Of a DNA stretch of 64,000 nucleotides, positions 32,147 through 41,499 are shown one piece after another (position 1 is the first letter of the stretch; every line of letters starts with the position of its first letter). Location: positions 20,477 through 84,476 of the forward strand of contig CABUPZ010000003.1 of NCBI GenBank assembly GCA_902493585.1, written 5' to 3'. The notes beneath the pieces are model-generated. The model searched no databases, was not told the origin of the DNA, and worked only from the letters and a program-made list of their open reading frames with translations. The position numbers and the translations under genes were made by a program. This stretch comes from an uncultured Fusicatenibacter sp. (lineage in GTDB: Bacteria; Bacillota; Clostridia; Lachnospirales; Lachnospiraceae).

Positions 32147-34828
32147 ATGGAAGAAAAGAAGAGAGCTTTTTACAGTGTACCTGCAAAGGCAGTGGTTTTG
32201 TTCCTGTGTGCGCTGGGCGTCTTTCTCGCCGGATTCTGCGGGATCCTTCTGCTGGATCTGGCATCCAGGGGTGTTCCCATCAGCAGGGCGAAGACTCCTT
32301 ATGAGAGTACGGAGTCCTGCGGAGTGCTTATGACCGGGCAGCTGGAAGAGCTGCAGGACTTTTACGAAGGACAGCATAAACTGCACATCAGCGATGCGCC
32401 GGCATCCGAGACGATCGTGGATATCACGGAATTTGGGGAAGGGGCGCTGGGAGAGGCGGGAGAAAATACTTCCTATACGTTGGCACAGCTGGACCAGATG
32501 ACGGATCAGATTCTTTCGATGTTCAATGATTCTGTGGCTTACTACGCGGAAGACTATGCGTCCAATGATGCGGGTGTTGAGGTATATGAGGATACTTACG
32601 ACGAGAATGGGGAATACGTTGATATCTATCAGAAAGCCCGGGAGGATCAGAAATCTTATATGTATGAAGATTATAATATGATCGTGGATCCGGATGGAAA
32701 TGAAATCGACTGCAACGGTTCGCATTTTACACCGTCCCAGCAGACGATCGATTCCCTGAAGGCGAATGAATGCGATTATAAAGACTATTCTTCTCAGTTT
32801 CTGTATCTTTACGAGATGGGCGGCGATTATGAAACGGAGCTGCCCCAGTCGGGTGTGAGCCTCAGGGATTACGCGGCGAAAAACCGCCAGGTGTCCCTGT
32901 ATGATCTGTATCAGGCGCTCTACCATACCGTGCGTACGCTGGTGAACTACAGGAATGCGGACGGCGATATGAAAGAAGAGAGCAACGTTCAGTATTGTAT
33001 CGAACTGGAAGATGGGACCGTCTATACCAATGTGGACAGCTGGAGTGAGGGTTACAACGCGGCAGTCTCGGCGATGAGCGCTTCGGAAGCGAATGCGGAG
33101 GGAAGAATGATAGGCGTGGCTTATTCCCGGGAACTTGGCCGTGCGGCGTTCGAGAAGAAATCTCCGTCGTCGGATATGATGCAGGTTCTTACTTCCTGGA
33201 TCTCGGCGAACAATCTGGTGACGGAAGGGGAGAAGGCAGTCGTTGTACTGAATACTTCCTGGCCGGTGGAGGATGAATTTTCACAGGCAGCCAGTGTGTT
33301 TTCCGTATGGGGCAGCTGGACGCCGCTTCTGGCGGGACTTACGGCAGCCGGGATCGTGCTTGGGCTGGTCAGTCTTGTGCTTGCCACTTTGCAGGCGGGG
33401 CGGAACTGTTATAACAGGGAAATCAAGCGGTATTCCTTCGACTGTATCCCTACGGAAGTCTACCTGATCCTGATCTTTCTGGTGGGCGCCATGATCATCT
33501 GCCTTCCGGTTCTGGTGATCGGTTTGAGCTTTGACCAGTATCCGACTGCCTATACCGGAAATTCCCAGTATTATCTCAGGGATATGCAGGCGTACCGTTC
33601 TCTTTTTGCAGGTCTCTCACTCAGTGGAGGGATAATGCTTATGATGCCGATTTACAGCAGTCTGGTGCGCAGGATCAAGGCGAAAAATCTCTGGAGCAGA
33701 TCTCTGGTCCGGAGTATCTTTAAAATGTGCCGTGAAGTCTATGACGCAAGAAAGATGACACAGAAGATCCTGCTGGTATTTGTGATTTTTGCGCTGCTTC
33801 AGATTATTTTCATCGGTGTTTTTGGCGGGTTTGGTATTTTGCTTGCTGCTTTGCTGGACATTATCGCGGCGCTCTATCTGGTGCGCGAGGCGGCCGGGCG
33901 TCAGACCATCCAGCAGGGCCTTCGCAGGATCGGCAGCGGAGATCTGGAGTATAAGATCGACCTGACGACCCTGCGCGGCGATAACCTGGAAATGGCGGAG
34001 ACGGTCAACAGTGTGGGAAAAGGCCTGCAGGCGGCGATCCAGGAGCAGATGAAGAGCGAACGTCTGAAGACAGACCTGATCACCAATGTGTCCCATGATA
34101 TCAAAACGCCCCTGACGTCGATCATCAATTATGTGGATCTTCTGAAACGGGAGGGAATCCAGGATCCGAAGATCAAAGGTTACATTGATATCCTGGATGC
34201 GAAATCTCAGAGGCTGAAACAGCTGACTGAGGATCTGGTGGAGGCTTCCAAGATCAGTTCCGGAAATATCAAACTGGAATTTATGAACCTGAATCTGAAT
34301 GAACTGGTGCAGCAGGTCAACGGAGAGTTTGACGAACGGTTTAGGGACAGAAATCTGTCGCTGATCTGTGTGCTTGGCAATGAGCCGCTGGTGATCCGTG
34401 CGGACAGCCGCCGGATCTGGCGAGTACTGGAAAATCTTTATGTCAATGTGGTGAAATATGCGATGCCCGGCACGCGGGTCTACGTTGACGCGATGAAACG
34501 GAACGACAAGGTCGTCTTTTCCATCAAAAATATCTCAGAAAATCCGCTGAACATCAATGCGGATGAGCTGACGGAACGCTTTATCCGCGGCGATGTGAGC
34601 CGCAGCACAGAGGGAAGCGGACTGGGACTTTCCATTGCGAAAAACCTGACGACCCTGCAGCACGGAACTTTCCGGATCTACCTGGACGGCGATCTGTTTA
34701 AGGTGACGATCACATTCGATGAAGTAAAAGAACAGAAGAAGCAGACGAAACCGCCGGCACCGGAAACATCCGGGCAGACGGAGGAAGATTTCTGGGAAAA
34801 GCTGCAGAACGAGCAGAAATCCAAGTGA
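32147..34828 (+). CDS. Very large multi-span sensor histidine kinase
   Basis: 893 residues, about twice a usual kinase. Helix 1 (about 12-38) is followed by a 360-residue acidic extracytoplasmic domain, then four to five further membrane helices between about 392 and 590 (for example PLLAGLTAAGIVLGLVSLV and VYLILIFLVGAMIICLPVLVI). A HAMP-like region (IGSGDLEYKIDL) leads to the H-box NVSHDIKTPLTS with His650, N-box ENLYVNVVKYAM and G-boxes with GSGLGLSIAKNL. An acidic/Lys tail follows. The signal is unknown; a cell-envelope stimulus is a guess from the architecture. AAAGGAG precedes the ATG. Confidence 0.9.
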   Translation: MEEKKRAFYSVPAKAVVLFLCALGVFLAGFCGILLLDLASRGVPISRAKTPYESTESCGVLMTGQLEELQDFYEGQHKLHISDAPASETIVDITEFGEGALGEAGENTSYTLAQLDQMTDQILSMFNDSVAYYAEDYASNDAGVEVYEDTYDENGEYVDIYQKAREDQKSYMYEDYNMIVDPDGNEIDCNGSHFTPSQQTIDSLKANECDYKDYSSQFLYLYEMGGDYETELPQSGVSLRDYAAKNRQVSLYDLYQALYHTVRTLVNYRNADGDMKEESNVQYCIELEDGTVYTNVDSWSEGYNAAVSAMSASEANAEGRMIGVAYSRELGRAAFEKKSPSSDMMQVLTSWISANNLVTEGEKAVVVLNTSWPVEDEFSQAASVFSVWGSWTPLLAGLTAAGIVLGLVSLVLATLQAGRNCYNREIKRYSFDCIPTEVYLILIFLVGAMIICLPVLVIGLSFDQYPTAYTGNSQYYLRDMQAYRSLFAGLSLSGGIMLMMPIYSSLVRRIKAKNLWSRSLVRSIFKMCREVYDARKMTQKILLVFVIFALLQIIFIGVFGGFGILLAALLDIIAALYLVREAAGRQTIQQGLRRIGSGDLEYKIDLTTLRGDNLEMAETVNSVGKGLQAAIQEQMKSERLKTDLITNVSHDIKTPLTSIINYVDLLKREGIQDPKIKGYIDILDAKSQRLKQLTEDLVEASKISSGNIKLEFMNLNLNELVQQVNGEFDERFRDRNLSLICVLGNEPLVIRADSRRIWRVLENLYVNVVKYAMPGTRVYVDAMKRNDKVVFSIKNISENPLNINADELTERFIRGDVSRSTEGSGLGLSIAKNLTTLQHGTFRIYLDGDLFKVTITFDEVKEQKKQTKPPAPETSGQTEEDFWEKLQNEQKSK

Positions 34829-34903
34829 CGGCACCAGAAAACGTGCGCTGAAGAAACTTATTTTGAAAAAGATATTCAGGAAAAGTATTCACAAAAAGAC
34901 ATG

Positions 34904-34980
34904 AAAAAAGAACCCCTGATTTGTGATTGGTCGATGTATTGAAAACGAAATGGATCACAAATCAGGGGTTCTTCTTTTTT
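34904..34980. terminator. Bidirectional terminator
   Basis: AAGAACCCCTGATTTGTGAT pairs with ATCACAAATCAGGGGTTCTT, about 20 pairs, followed by CTTTTTT. Shared by the kinase gene and the convergent YesL gene. Confidence 0.92.
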
Positions 34981-35028
34981 CACTGAATCCGATTCAGCAG
35001 TTACAGAACAGCGGTTTCTCCGGCTGTT

Positions 35029-35886
35029 TTATACGGTCGTTTCCTCTGCTTCGGAAGATTCTTCCGAAGAAACGGTTTCGGAAGAGACTTCTTCCGAAGA
35101 AGCAGCATCAGAAGCATCACTGTCAGAAGCGGAACCATCGGAATCAGAAGGTTCCTCCGAATCCGTTCCGGAGTTTTTCAGAAAATCTGTGCTGGCACGG
35201 TCCATTGCCTCGAGGACCCGGCTGGATTCCTCCATCTCTGAGAGCTCCCCGTCCTCTTCTTCCGCCGGCATATAGTATGGAAAGATCTTATTTACAAAGA
35301 ACCAGGAATTGGCAAGCGCCACAACGGAGGTTCCAAGGAAGATCATAAAGAAGAGTACCATCGAAGAGATGGATGCCGGAGCAAAGATAAACAGAAGCAG
35401 CGGCAGAAGGTTAATGATGAGCATAACGATGGTCCACGGCAGATGGCGGATCGCCATCAGGAGAGAATTCTTGATCGTCTGACGAACCGTATTGTCAAAC
35501 CGGCACAGGACGGGGAAGACATAGGTCAGAACCATACCCCAGACAAACAGAAGAACAAAAAATACATACTTCAGATAAGCGAACCCGCCAGCCATCTGGT
35601 TGGTCAGAAAGATATCCAAAAACAGGAAAACACCGATAAAAAGGAGGATCAGCCAGATGCCGACTGCCTGTTTGAAATTCTGCCGCCAGGATTTCCAATA
35701 ACTCTTCCATACATAAGACTCTTCGTTTTTCACCATTTTCAGTGTTACATAATACAGAGCAGTATAGTTGACGCCGATGGTAAAAATCGGGATAGACGTA
35801 AAGATAAATACCAGGTTCAGAACCATCAGATCGAAGACCCTTCCCATAAACTGCGAAAATTTGCTGTCAGGATTGAAAATACCCAT
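35029..35886 (-). CDS. YesL (DUF624) membrane protein with acidic Ser-rich tail
   Basis: 285 residues. The first 205 residues hold five to six membrane helices and the YesL pattern (GRVFDLMVLNLVFIFTSIPIFTIG at the start). YesL proteins accompany YesM/YesN sugar systems; function is unknown. The last about 75 residues are a disordered tail of Ser, Glu, Asp and Thr (SEEPSDSDGSASDSD ... SSEEVSSETVSS), encoded by GAA/TCT-like repeats, which is not part of the usual family. Its own promoter lies at 35924-35952. GAGGAATAAC precedes the ATG. Confidence 0.85.
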   Translation of the reverse strand: MGIFNPDSKFSQFMGRVFDLMVLNLVFIFTSIPIFTIGVNYTALYYVTLKMVKNEESYVWKSYWKSWRQNFKQAVGIWLILLFIGVFLFLDIFLTNQMAGGFAYLKYVFFVLLFVWGMVLTYVFPVLCRFDNTVRQTIKNSLLMAIRHLPWTIVMLIINLLPLLLFIFAPASISSMVLFFMIFLGTSVVALANSWFFVNKIFPYYMPAEEEDGELSEMEESSRVLEAMDRASTDFLKNSGTDSEEPSDSDGSASDSDASDAASSEEVSSETVSSEESSEAEETTV

Positions 35887-35923
35887 TGCTGTTATTCCTC
35901 TTTTCTACTAAAATATATTGAGT

Positions 35924-35952
35924 AGTATAGCGAATTTTTGGTGAAAATGCAA
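35924..35952 (-). promoter_or_regulatory. Promoter of the YesL gene
   Basis: Minus strand: TTGCAT (35952-35947), 17-base spacer, TATACT (35929-35924). Confidence 0.55.
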
Positions 35953-36201
35953 TGAACAGAATCTAAAGTTTGAGATTCGTCAATGTGACTACGAAAAGAA
36001 AATATCTTTGTTTATTCTGCTGTTGATGGTGGGTGCGGATAGAGGGGATAAGCATTATTGACAAGGGCATTCCTGAAAATTTGTGGAATAATGGTATGGT
36101 GCAAATTGGTCTGTTTAGGTATACTTAGTTCAGAAACAAAAAAGCGTCATTCGGCGCTTCGGGGTTAAAGACAGGATAAGAATTCTAGGAGGATATGAAA
36201 A
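35953..36201. other. Leader region of the MsmK-type gene
   Basis: No gene. TTGACA at 36058-36063 and TATACT at 36120-36125 are visible but not correctly spaced with partners, so no promoter is assigned. Confidence 0.35.
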
Positions 36202-37314
36202 ATGGCAAGTTTATCTTTACAGCACATTACCAAGAGATATCCAAATGGTTTTGAAGCCGTTAAGGACTTCAACCTGGAGATCGCAGACAAAGAGTTTATC
36301 ATCTTTGTAGGACCTTCCGGATGTGGAAAATCTACCACACTGCGTATGATCGCAGGTCTGGAAGAAATTTCCGACGGAACACTGAAAATTGATGACAAGG
36401 TTATGAACGATGTAGAGCCGAAGGATCGTGATATCGCGATGGTATTCCAGAACTACGCTCTGTATCCTCATATGACCGTATATGATAACATGGCTTTCGG
36501 TCTGAAACTGAGAAAAACTCCGAAGGATCAGATCGACAAGATGGTAAAAGAAGCAGCTAAGATCCTGGATCTGGAGAAACTGCTTGACCGTAAACCGAAG
36601 GCTCTGTCCGGTGGTCAGAGACAGCGTGTTGCTATGGGACGTGCAATCGTGCGTGATCCGAAAGTATTCCTGATGGACGAGCCGCTGTCCAACCTGGATG
36701 CAAAACTTCGTGTACAGATGCGTACTGAGATCTCCAAACTGCATGAGAGACTGGGCGCTACGATCATCTACGTAACACATGACCAGACAGAGGCTATGAC
36801 CCTGGGTACCAGAATCGTAGTTATGAAAGACGGCGTTGTTCAGCAGGTAGATACACCTCAGAACCTGTACAATGCACCGGGCAACCTGTTCGTAGCCGGA
36901 TTCATCGGATCTCCGCAGATGAACTTCCTGGATGCAAAAGTAAGTGTAAACGGAAACGACGTTACCTTAACAGTTGGCAAGTACAGCATGAAACTGCCGG
37001 CATCCAAAGCAAAAGCCGTAATCGAAGGCGGATATGACGGAAAGACCGTAGTTATGGGTATCCGTCCTGAAAACGTACATGATTCTCAGATGTTCATCGA
37101 GACATCCAAAGAGAGTGTTATCGAGTGTCAGATCAACGTATATGAGCTGTTAGGTGCAGAAGTTTATCTGTACTTCGACTGCGAGGGATTCCCGATGACA
37201 GCCCGCGTAGATCCGCGTACAACTGCAAGAAGCGGTGATACCGTTAAATTTGCACTGGATATGGAAAAAGTTCATCTGTTCGACAAAGAGACAGAACTTA
37301 CCATTACCAACTAA
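36202..37314 (+). CDS. msmK: Stand-alone sugar ABC transporter ATPase (MsmK/UgpC type)
   Basis: 370 residues. Walker A GPSGCGKST (about 37-45), Q-loop VFQNYALYPHMTVYDNM, ABC signature LSGGQRQRVAMGRAIVRDP, Walker B VFLMDEPLSNLDAKLR and H-loop YVTHDQTEAMTL. The C-terminal TOBE/OB domain (about 240-370, with GIRPENV) is that of CUT1 ATPases. It stands alone; such proteins energise several different sugar importers, so it is the likely motor for the permeases at 26560 and 27512. Codon use is strongly biased (a highly expressed gene). AGGAGGATATG precedes the ATG. Confidence 0.93.
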   Translation: MASLSLQHITKRYPNGFEAVKDFNLEIADKEFIIFVGPSGCGKSTTLRMIAGLEEISDGTLKIDDKVMNDVEPKDRDIAMVFQNYALYPHMTVYDNMAFGLKLRKTPKDQIDKMVKEAAKILDLEKLLDRKPKALSGGQRQRVAMGRAIVRDPKVFLMDEPLSNLDAKLRVQMRTEISKLHERLGATIIYVTHDQTEAMTLGTRIVVMKDGVVQQVDTPQNLYNAPGNLFVAGFIGSPQMNFLDAKVSVNGNDVTLTVGKYSMKLPASKAKAVIEGGYDGKTVVMGIRPENVHDSQMFIETSKESVIECQINVYELLGAEVYLYFDCEGFPMTARVDPRTTARSGDTVKFALDMEKVHLFDKETELTITN

Positions 37315-37343
37315 TCAGATATCTTTTTGGAATTCATTCCATA

Positions 37344-37374
37344 GGGAGGACTGCCTGCGGGCGGTCCTCTTTTT
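37344..37374 (+). terminator. Terminator after msmK
   Basis: GAGGACTGCC pairs with GGGCGGTCCTC across a short TGC loop, followed by TTTTTC. Confidence 0.9.
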
Positions 37375-37515
37375 CTATTCCGGCGTCCATCCAAGAAAAA
37401 CTGCTTCGGAATGAGGCGGGCGCCCAAAGGCATCCTGGTTTCATACGGTATGTGTAGAAAACTCAAAGACCTGGCGGAACGGTTGCCTGCACTCTGACTT
37501 TTTTACGGAAAATCA

Positions 37516-37544
37516 TTGCCAATCCATTGAAAATACGATATGAT
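37516..37544 (+). promoter_or_regulatory. Promoter of the CdaR-type regulator and hydratase genes
   Basis: TTGCCA (37516-37521), 17-base spacer, TATGAT (37539-37544), about 90 bases before the start. The rest of the 320-base gap shows nothing else apart from the msmK terminator. Confidence 0.6.
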
Positions 37545-37634
37545 TGAATATATATGTCAATAGATTCTAACAATGTCAGGCATTGAGAAAATGTCTTTGG
37601 TTGTACAGGATCAAAGAGAAAGGAAGTGGCAATT

Positions 37635-38726
37635 TTGGTTTCAAGTCAGGTTTTACAGAAGACTCTGGACGAACTCAGAAATATTACAAGAATTGATTTA
37701 TGTGTGACAAATACGGATGGCGCTCTGCTCGTTACCACGTTTCCGGAAACAGCGATCGATGCAGACAGCATCCGTTCTTTTGTAGATTCTGCAGCGGACA
37801 GCCAGGTGATTCAGGACAATCATTTCTTCAAGGTATACGATAATCAGAATGTGGAATATGTCCTGCTGGCAAGGGGCAGCAGCGATGATGCTTATATGAT
37901 CGGAAAGGTAGCGGTTTGCCAGATTCAGAATCTGATCATCGCCTATAAAGAGCGTCTGGATAAGAACAATTTCATCCAGAACCTTCTGCTGGACAACCTC
38001 CTGATGGTGGACGTTTATAATCGTGCAAAAAAGCTGCGGATTGATACGGATGTGCGTCGTGTTGTATTTATGGTGGAGACCAAAATGGAAAAGGATGCCA
38101 ATGCGATGGAGACGGTCAAAAGCTTGTTTGTATCCCGCCCGAGAGATTTTATCACTGCCGTGGAAGAAAAGAGCATCATCATTGTCAAAGAACTGAAAGA
38201 AGAGGACGGCTTTGAGGAAATGAACCAGATTGCAAACATGCTGGTGGATATGCTGAATGCGGAGGCCATGTCCCAGGTGCGCGTTTCTTACGGAAATCCG
38301 GTCAATGAGATCAAGAACGTATCCCGTTCTTATAAGGAAGCAAAGATGGCCCTGGAAGTAGGAAAGATTTTCTATGCGGAAAAGAACGTGATCCCGTATA
38401 ATAATCTCGGAATCGGACGTCTGATCTATCAGCTGCCGATCCCGCTTTGCGAAATGTTTATGAAAGAAGTGTTCGGAGAACACCTGCCGGATACCTTCGA
38501 TGAGGAGACTCTGACAACGATCAATAAGTTCTTTGAGAACAACCTGAATGTGTCCGAGACCTCCCGCCAGCTGTACGTACACAGAAATACGCTGGTTTAC
38601 CGTCTTGAAAAACTGGAAAAGAGTACAGGCCTGGATATCCGCAGGTTTGACGATGCTCTGACCTTCAAGATCGCGATGATGGTAGTCAGCTACATGAACT
38701 ATATGAACAATAACGAAAATGCTTAA
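37635..38726 (+). CDS. CdaR/PucR-type transcriptional regulator
   Basis: 363 residues. A GAF-like N-terminal sensor part (1-110) begins VSSQVLQKTLDELRNITRIDLCVTNTDG; the C-terminal PucR-type HTH_30 has FFENNLNVSETSRQLYVHRNTLVYRLEKLEKSTGLDIRRFDDALTFKIA. These regulators sense small carbon compounds. I chose TTG 37635 because AAAGGA (37619-37624) is ten bases upstream; GTG 37626 is too close to it. The hydratase gene follows 39 bases later and is probably co-transcribed and controlled by it. Confidence 0.85.
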   Translation: MVSSQVLQKTLDELRNITRIDLCVTNTDGALLVTTFPETAIDADSIRSFVDSAADSQVIQDNHFFKVYDNQNVEYVLLARGSSDDAYMIGKVAVCQIQNLIIAYKERLDKNNFIQNLLLDNLLMVDVYNRAKKLRIDTDVRRVVFMVETKMEKDANAMETVKSLFVSRPRDFITAVEEKSIIIVKELKEEDGFEEMNQIANMLVDMLNAEAMSQVRVSYGNPVNEIKNVSRSYKEAKMALEVGKIFYAEKNVIPYNNLGIGRLIYQLPIPLCEMFMKEVFGEHLPDTFDEETLTTINKFFENNLNVSETSRQLYVHRNTLVYRLEKLEKSTGLDIRRFDDALTFKIAMMVVSYMNYMNNNENA

Positions 38727-38765
38727 TGGGTCAAGCAGTCGTTGAGGGAAGAGAGGAGAGAACCA

Positions 38766-41051
38766 ATGATTGAATTACTGAAAACAGGAGCATATCTGGT
38801 AAACGGTACACAGGTAATTCCGGATACGGAAGATGGAAGAGCAGAGCTGAAGGCCGTTACAGGCGCTGTCCAAGATCCAAAAGAAGCGGCAAAAGAAACC
38901 ATCGCCTACGGAATTCTGAAGGAGCACAATACCTCCGGAAATATGGAAAATCTGGAGATCCGCTTTGACAAGCTGACCTCTCATGATATCACATTTGTCG
39001 GTATTATCCAGACTGCGAGAGCGTCAGGGCTGGAGAGATTCCCGATGCCGTACGTTCTGACCAACTGCCACAATTCTCTTTGCGCGGTTGGCGGCACGAT
39101 CAATGAAGATGACCATATGTTTGGACTGACCTGTGCAAAAAAATACGGCGGGGGTTATGTACCGCCGCACCAGGCAGTTATCCATCAGTATGCCCGTGAG
39201 ATGCTGGCAGGCGGAGGAAAGATGATCCTCGGTTCTGATTCTCATACTCGTTACGGAGCGCTGGGAACCATGGCGGTCGGCGAGGGCGGACCGGAGCTGG
39301 TAAAACAGCTTCTGAACAAGACGTATGATATTGCGATGCCGGGAGTGATCGGCATTTACATGACCGGAGCGCCGCAGCCGGGTGTCGGTCCGCAGGATAT
39401 TGCACTGGCAATTATCGGAGCAGTCTTTGCCAACGGTTATGTAAAGAATAAAGTCATGGAATTCGTGGGACCGGGCGTTGCGTCCCTGAGCGCAGACTAC
39501 CGTATCGGCGTGGATGTTATGACCACGGAAACCACCTGTCTGTCCTCCATCTGGAGAACGGACGATGAGATCCGCAAGTTTTATGAGATCCACGGAAGAA
39601 GCGGCGATTACAAGGAACTGAATCCTGGAACTGTCGCTTATTACGACGGTATGGTGATGGTAGAACTGGATAAGATCAAACCGATGATTGCGATGCCCTT
39701 CCACCCGAGCAACGTTTACACCATCGACGAACTGAATGAAAATCTCATGGATATTCTGAACGATGTGGAAGAAAAGGCCAAAGTAAGCCTGGACGGAAAG
39801 GTTCCGTTCACATTGAAGAACAAAGTACACAACGGCAGACTGCTGGTGGATCAGGGTATCATCGCCGGATGTGCCGGCGGCGGATTTGAGAATATCTGTG
39901 ACGCGGCGGATATCCTGCGGGGACACAGCATTGGATATGATGCGTTTACGCTGAGTGTCTATCCGGCAAGTACGCCGATTTATATGGAACTGGCGAGAAA
40001 CGGAAGGCTGGCAGATCTGATGGAGACCGGAGCTGTGGTCAAGACGGCGTTCTGTGGTCCGTGCTTTGGCGCAGGAGATACTCCGGCGAACAATGCGTTC
40101 TCCATCCGCCATTCCACCAGAAACTTCCCGAACCGTGAAGGTTCCAAGATCCAGAATGGACAGATTTCCTCGGTAGCACTGATGGATGCCCGTTCCATCG
40201 CGGCGACAGCAGCCAATCAGGGATATCTGACTTCTGCGACAGAGTTTACCGGAACGTATACGAAACCGACCTATCATTTTGACAAGACCATTTATGAGAA
40301 CCGTGTGTTTGACAGCAAGGGCGTTGCGGACCCATCCGTTGAGATTCAGTTTGGACCGAATATCAAAGACTGGCCGTCTATGCCGGCGCTGACAGACCAT
40401 CTCGTTCTGAAAGTAGTTTCCGAGATCCATGATCCGGTTACCACGACGGATGAACTGATCCCGTCCGGTGAGACTTCTTCCTTCCGTTCCAATCCACTGG
40501 GTCTGGCAGAATTTGCCCTTTCCAGAAAGGATCCGGCTTATGTCGGACGTGCCAAGGAAGTCCAGAAAGCACAGAAAGCCATTGAGGCAGGGGAGTGTCC
40601 GGAGAAAGCGCTTCCGGAGCTTGCTCCTGTGATCGAGACGATCCGTGCGAATTATCCGGCTCTGGATAAGAATTTCGGTGTCGGTTCCACCATCTTTGCG
40701 GTGAAGCCAGGCGACGGCTCCGCCCGTGAGCAGGCTGCTTCCTGCCAGAAGGTACTGGGCGGATGGGCAAATATCGCCAATGAGTACGCAACAAAACGGT
40801 ATCGTTCCAACCTGATCAACTGGGGAATGCTCCCGTTCCTGATCCCGGAAGGCGAGCTGCCGTTCAAAAACGGAGATTACCTGTTTGTACCGGAAATCAG
40901 AAAAGCAGTTGAGGAGAAAGCAGAGAGCATTCAGGCATATGTGGTTGCCGGAAAAGAACTGAAACCGTTTGAACTGAAGCTTGGCGCGCTGACGGACGAT
41001 GAGAGGGAGATCATTCTGAAAGGCTGCCTGATCAATTACTACCGCGGATAG
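38766..41051 (+). CDS. Aconitase-family hydratase (YbhJ-like)
   Basis: 761 residues. The iron-sulphur ligands of the aconitase fold can be seen in [12 protein letters not shown] and [10 protein letters not shown], and the substrate region in [35 protein letters not shown] and [27 protein letters not shown] segments match the C-terminal swivel domain. The sequence is closer to the YbhJ/hydratase branch than to citrate-cycle aconitase, so the true substrate is uncertain. It follows a CdaR-type regulator. GAGGAGAG precedes ATG 38766. Confidence 0.85.
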   Translation: MIELLKTGAYLVNGTQVIPDTEDGRAELKAVTGAVQDPKEAAKETIAYGILKEHNTSGNMENLEIRFDKLTSHDITFVGIIQTARASGLERFPMPYVLTNCHNSLCAVGGTINEDDHMFGLTCAKKYGGGYVPPHQAVIHQYAREMLAGGGKMILGSDSHTRYGALGTMAVGEGGPELVKQLLNKTYDIAMPGVIGIYMTGAPQPGVGPQDIALAIIGAVFANGYVKNKVMEFVGPGVASLSADYRIGVDVMTTETTCLSSIWRTDDEIRKFYEIHGRSGDYKELNPGTVAYYDGMVMVELDKIKPMIAMPFHPSNVYTIDELNENLMDILNDVEEKAKVSLDGKVPFTLKNKVHNGRLLVDQGIIAGCAGGGFENICDAADILRGHSIGYDAFTLSVYPASTPIYMELARNGRLADLMETGAVVKTAFCGPCFGAGDTPANNAFSIRHSTRNFPNREGSKIQNGQISSVALMDARSIAATAANQGYLTSATEFTGTYTKPTYHFDKTIYENRVFDSKGVADPSVEIQFGPNIKDWPSMPALTDHLVLKVVSEIHDPVTTTDELIPSGETSSFRSNPLGLAEFALSRKDPAYVGRAKEVQKAQKAIEAGECPEKALPELAPVIETIRANYPALDKNFGVGSTIFAVKPGDGSAREQAASCQKVLGGWANIANEYATKRYRSNLINWGMLPFLIPEGELPFKNGDYLFVPEIRKAVEEKAESIQAYVVAGKELKPFELKLGALTDDEREIILKGCLINYYRG

Positions 41052-41073
41052 TGGCAAAAAAAGATGATTCGGA

Positions 41074-41206
41074 GTAACTATTCAGCCCGGTATGCGCATT
41101 TACCGCGCAGACTGCATGAAAACGTAGTGCCTGTGGGCATCCGCCCAATGGCGAAGCGATTTTTCATGGGCGGATGCCGTAACCGTTCAGCTGGCTGAAC
41201 GGTTAC
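41074..41206. repeat. Dispersed palindrome, copy 7, within a composite inverted repeat
   Basis: The full 28-base palindrome is 41179-41206 (arms GTAACCGTTCAGC and GCTGAACGGTTAC, both perfect, separated by TG). A half-site GTAACTATTCAGC lies at 41074-41086. Between them is a 12-base perfect inverted repeat, GGCATCCGCCCA (41136-41147) with TGGGCGGATGCC (41167-41178). The unit looks like a small palindromic element. Confidence 0.75.
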
Positions 41207-41248
41207 GATTTGGAATCATGTACTCCCACAGATATAAGACGAAGAAGA

Positions 41249-41287
41249 CAAAGGGGCATACACCATTTTGGGTGTATGTCCCTTTTC
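41249..41287 (+). terminator. Terminator after the hydratase gene
   Basis: AAAGGGGCATACACC pairs with GGTGTATGTCCCTTTT around ATTTTG, T-run at the end. Confidence 0.9.
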
Positions 41288-41464
41288 TATAGAAAGGAGT
41301 GTCTGCGCTTTTGGCTTGTACACTGGCAAAAGCATTCTGCTGGCTTTGCCTCTGGTGTACCAGAAATAATTATCTGAAAATAAATGAAAATAAAAATAAT
41401 TATAACACTAAAATATTCAGAAGATTTAGAAATTAAAAAATAATAAAATCATAGCAAAAATGTG

Positions 41465-41493
41465 TTGACAAATAGGACGCTGTCTGTTATTAT
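41465..41493 (+). promoter_or_regulatory. Near-consensus promoter of the candidate non-coding RNA
   Basis: TTGACA (41465-41470), 17-base spacer, TATTAT (41488-41493). It is among the strongest promoters in the window yet no reading frame follows for over 1 kb. Confidence 0.85.
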
Positions 41494-41499
41494 AAAATC

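Noticed and set aside
36058..36125. TTGACA and TATACT before the MsmK-type gene
   Set aside because: They are 56 bases apart and neither has a correctly spaced partner, so no promoter was called.
39024..41057. Long minus-strand frame of 677 codons opposite the hydratase gene
   Set aside because: It is a shadow of a strongly biased plus-strand gene with clear aconitase motifs.
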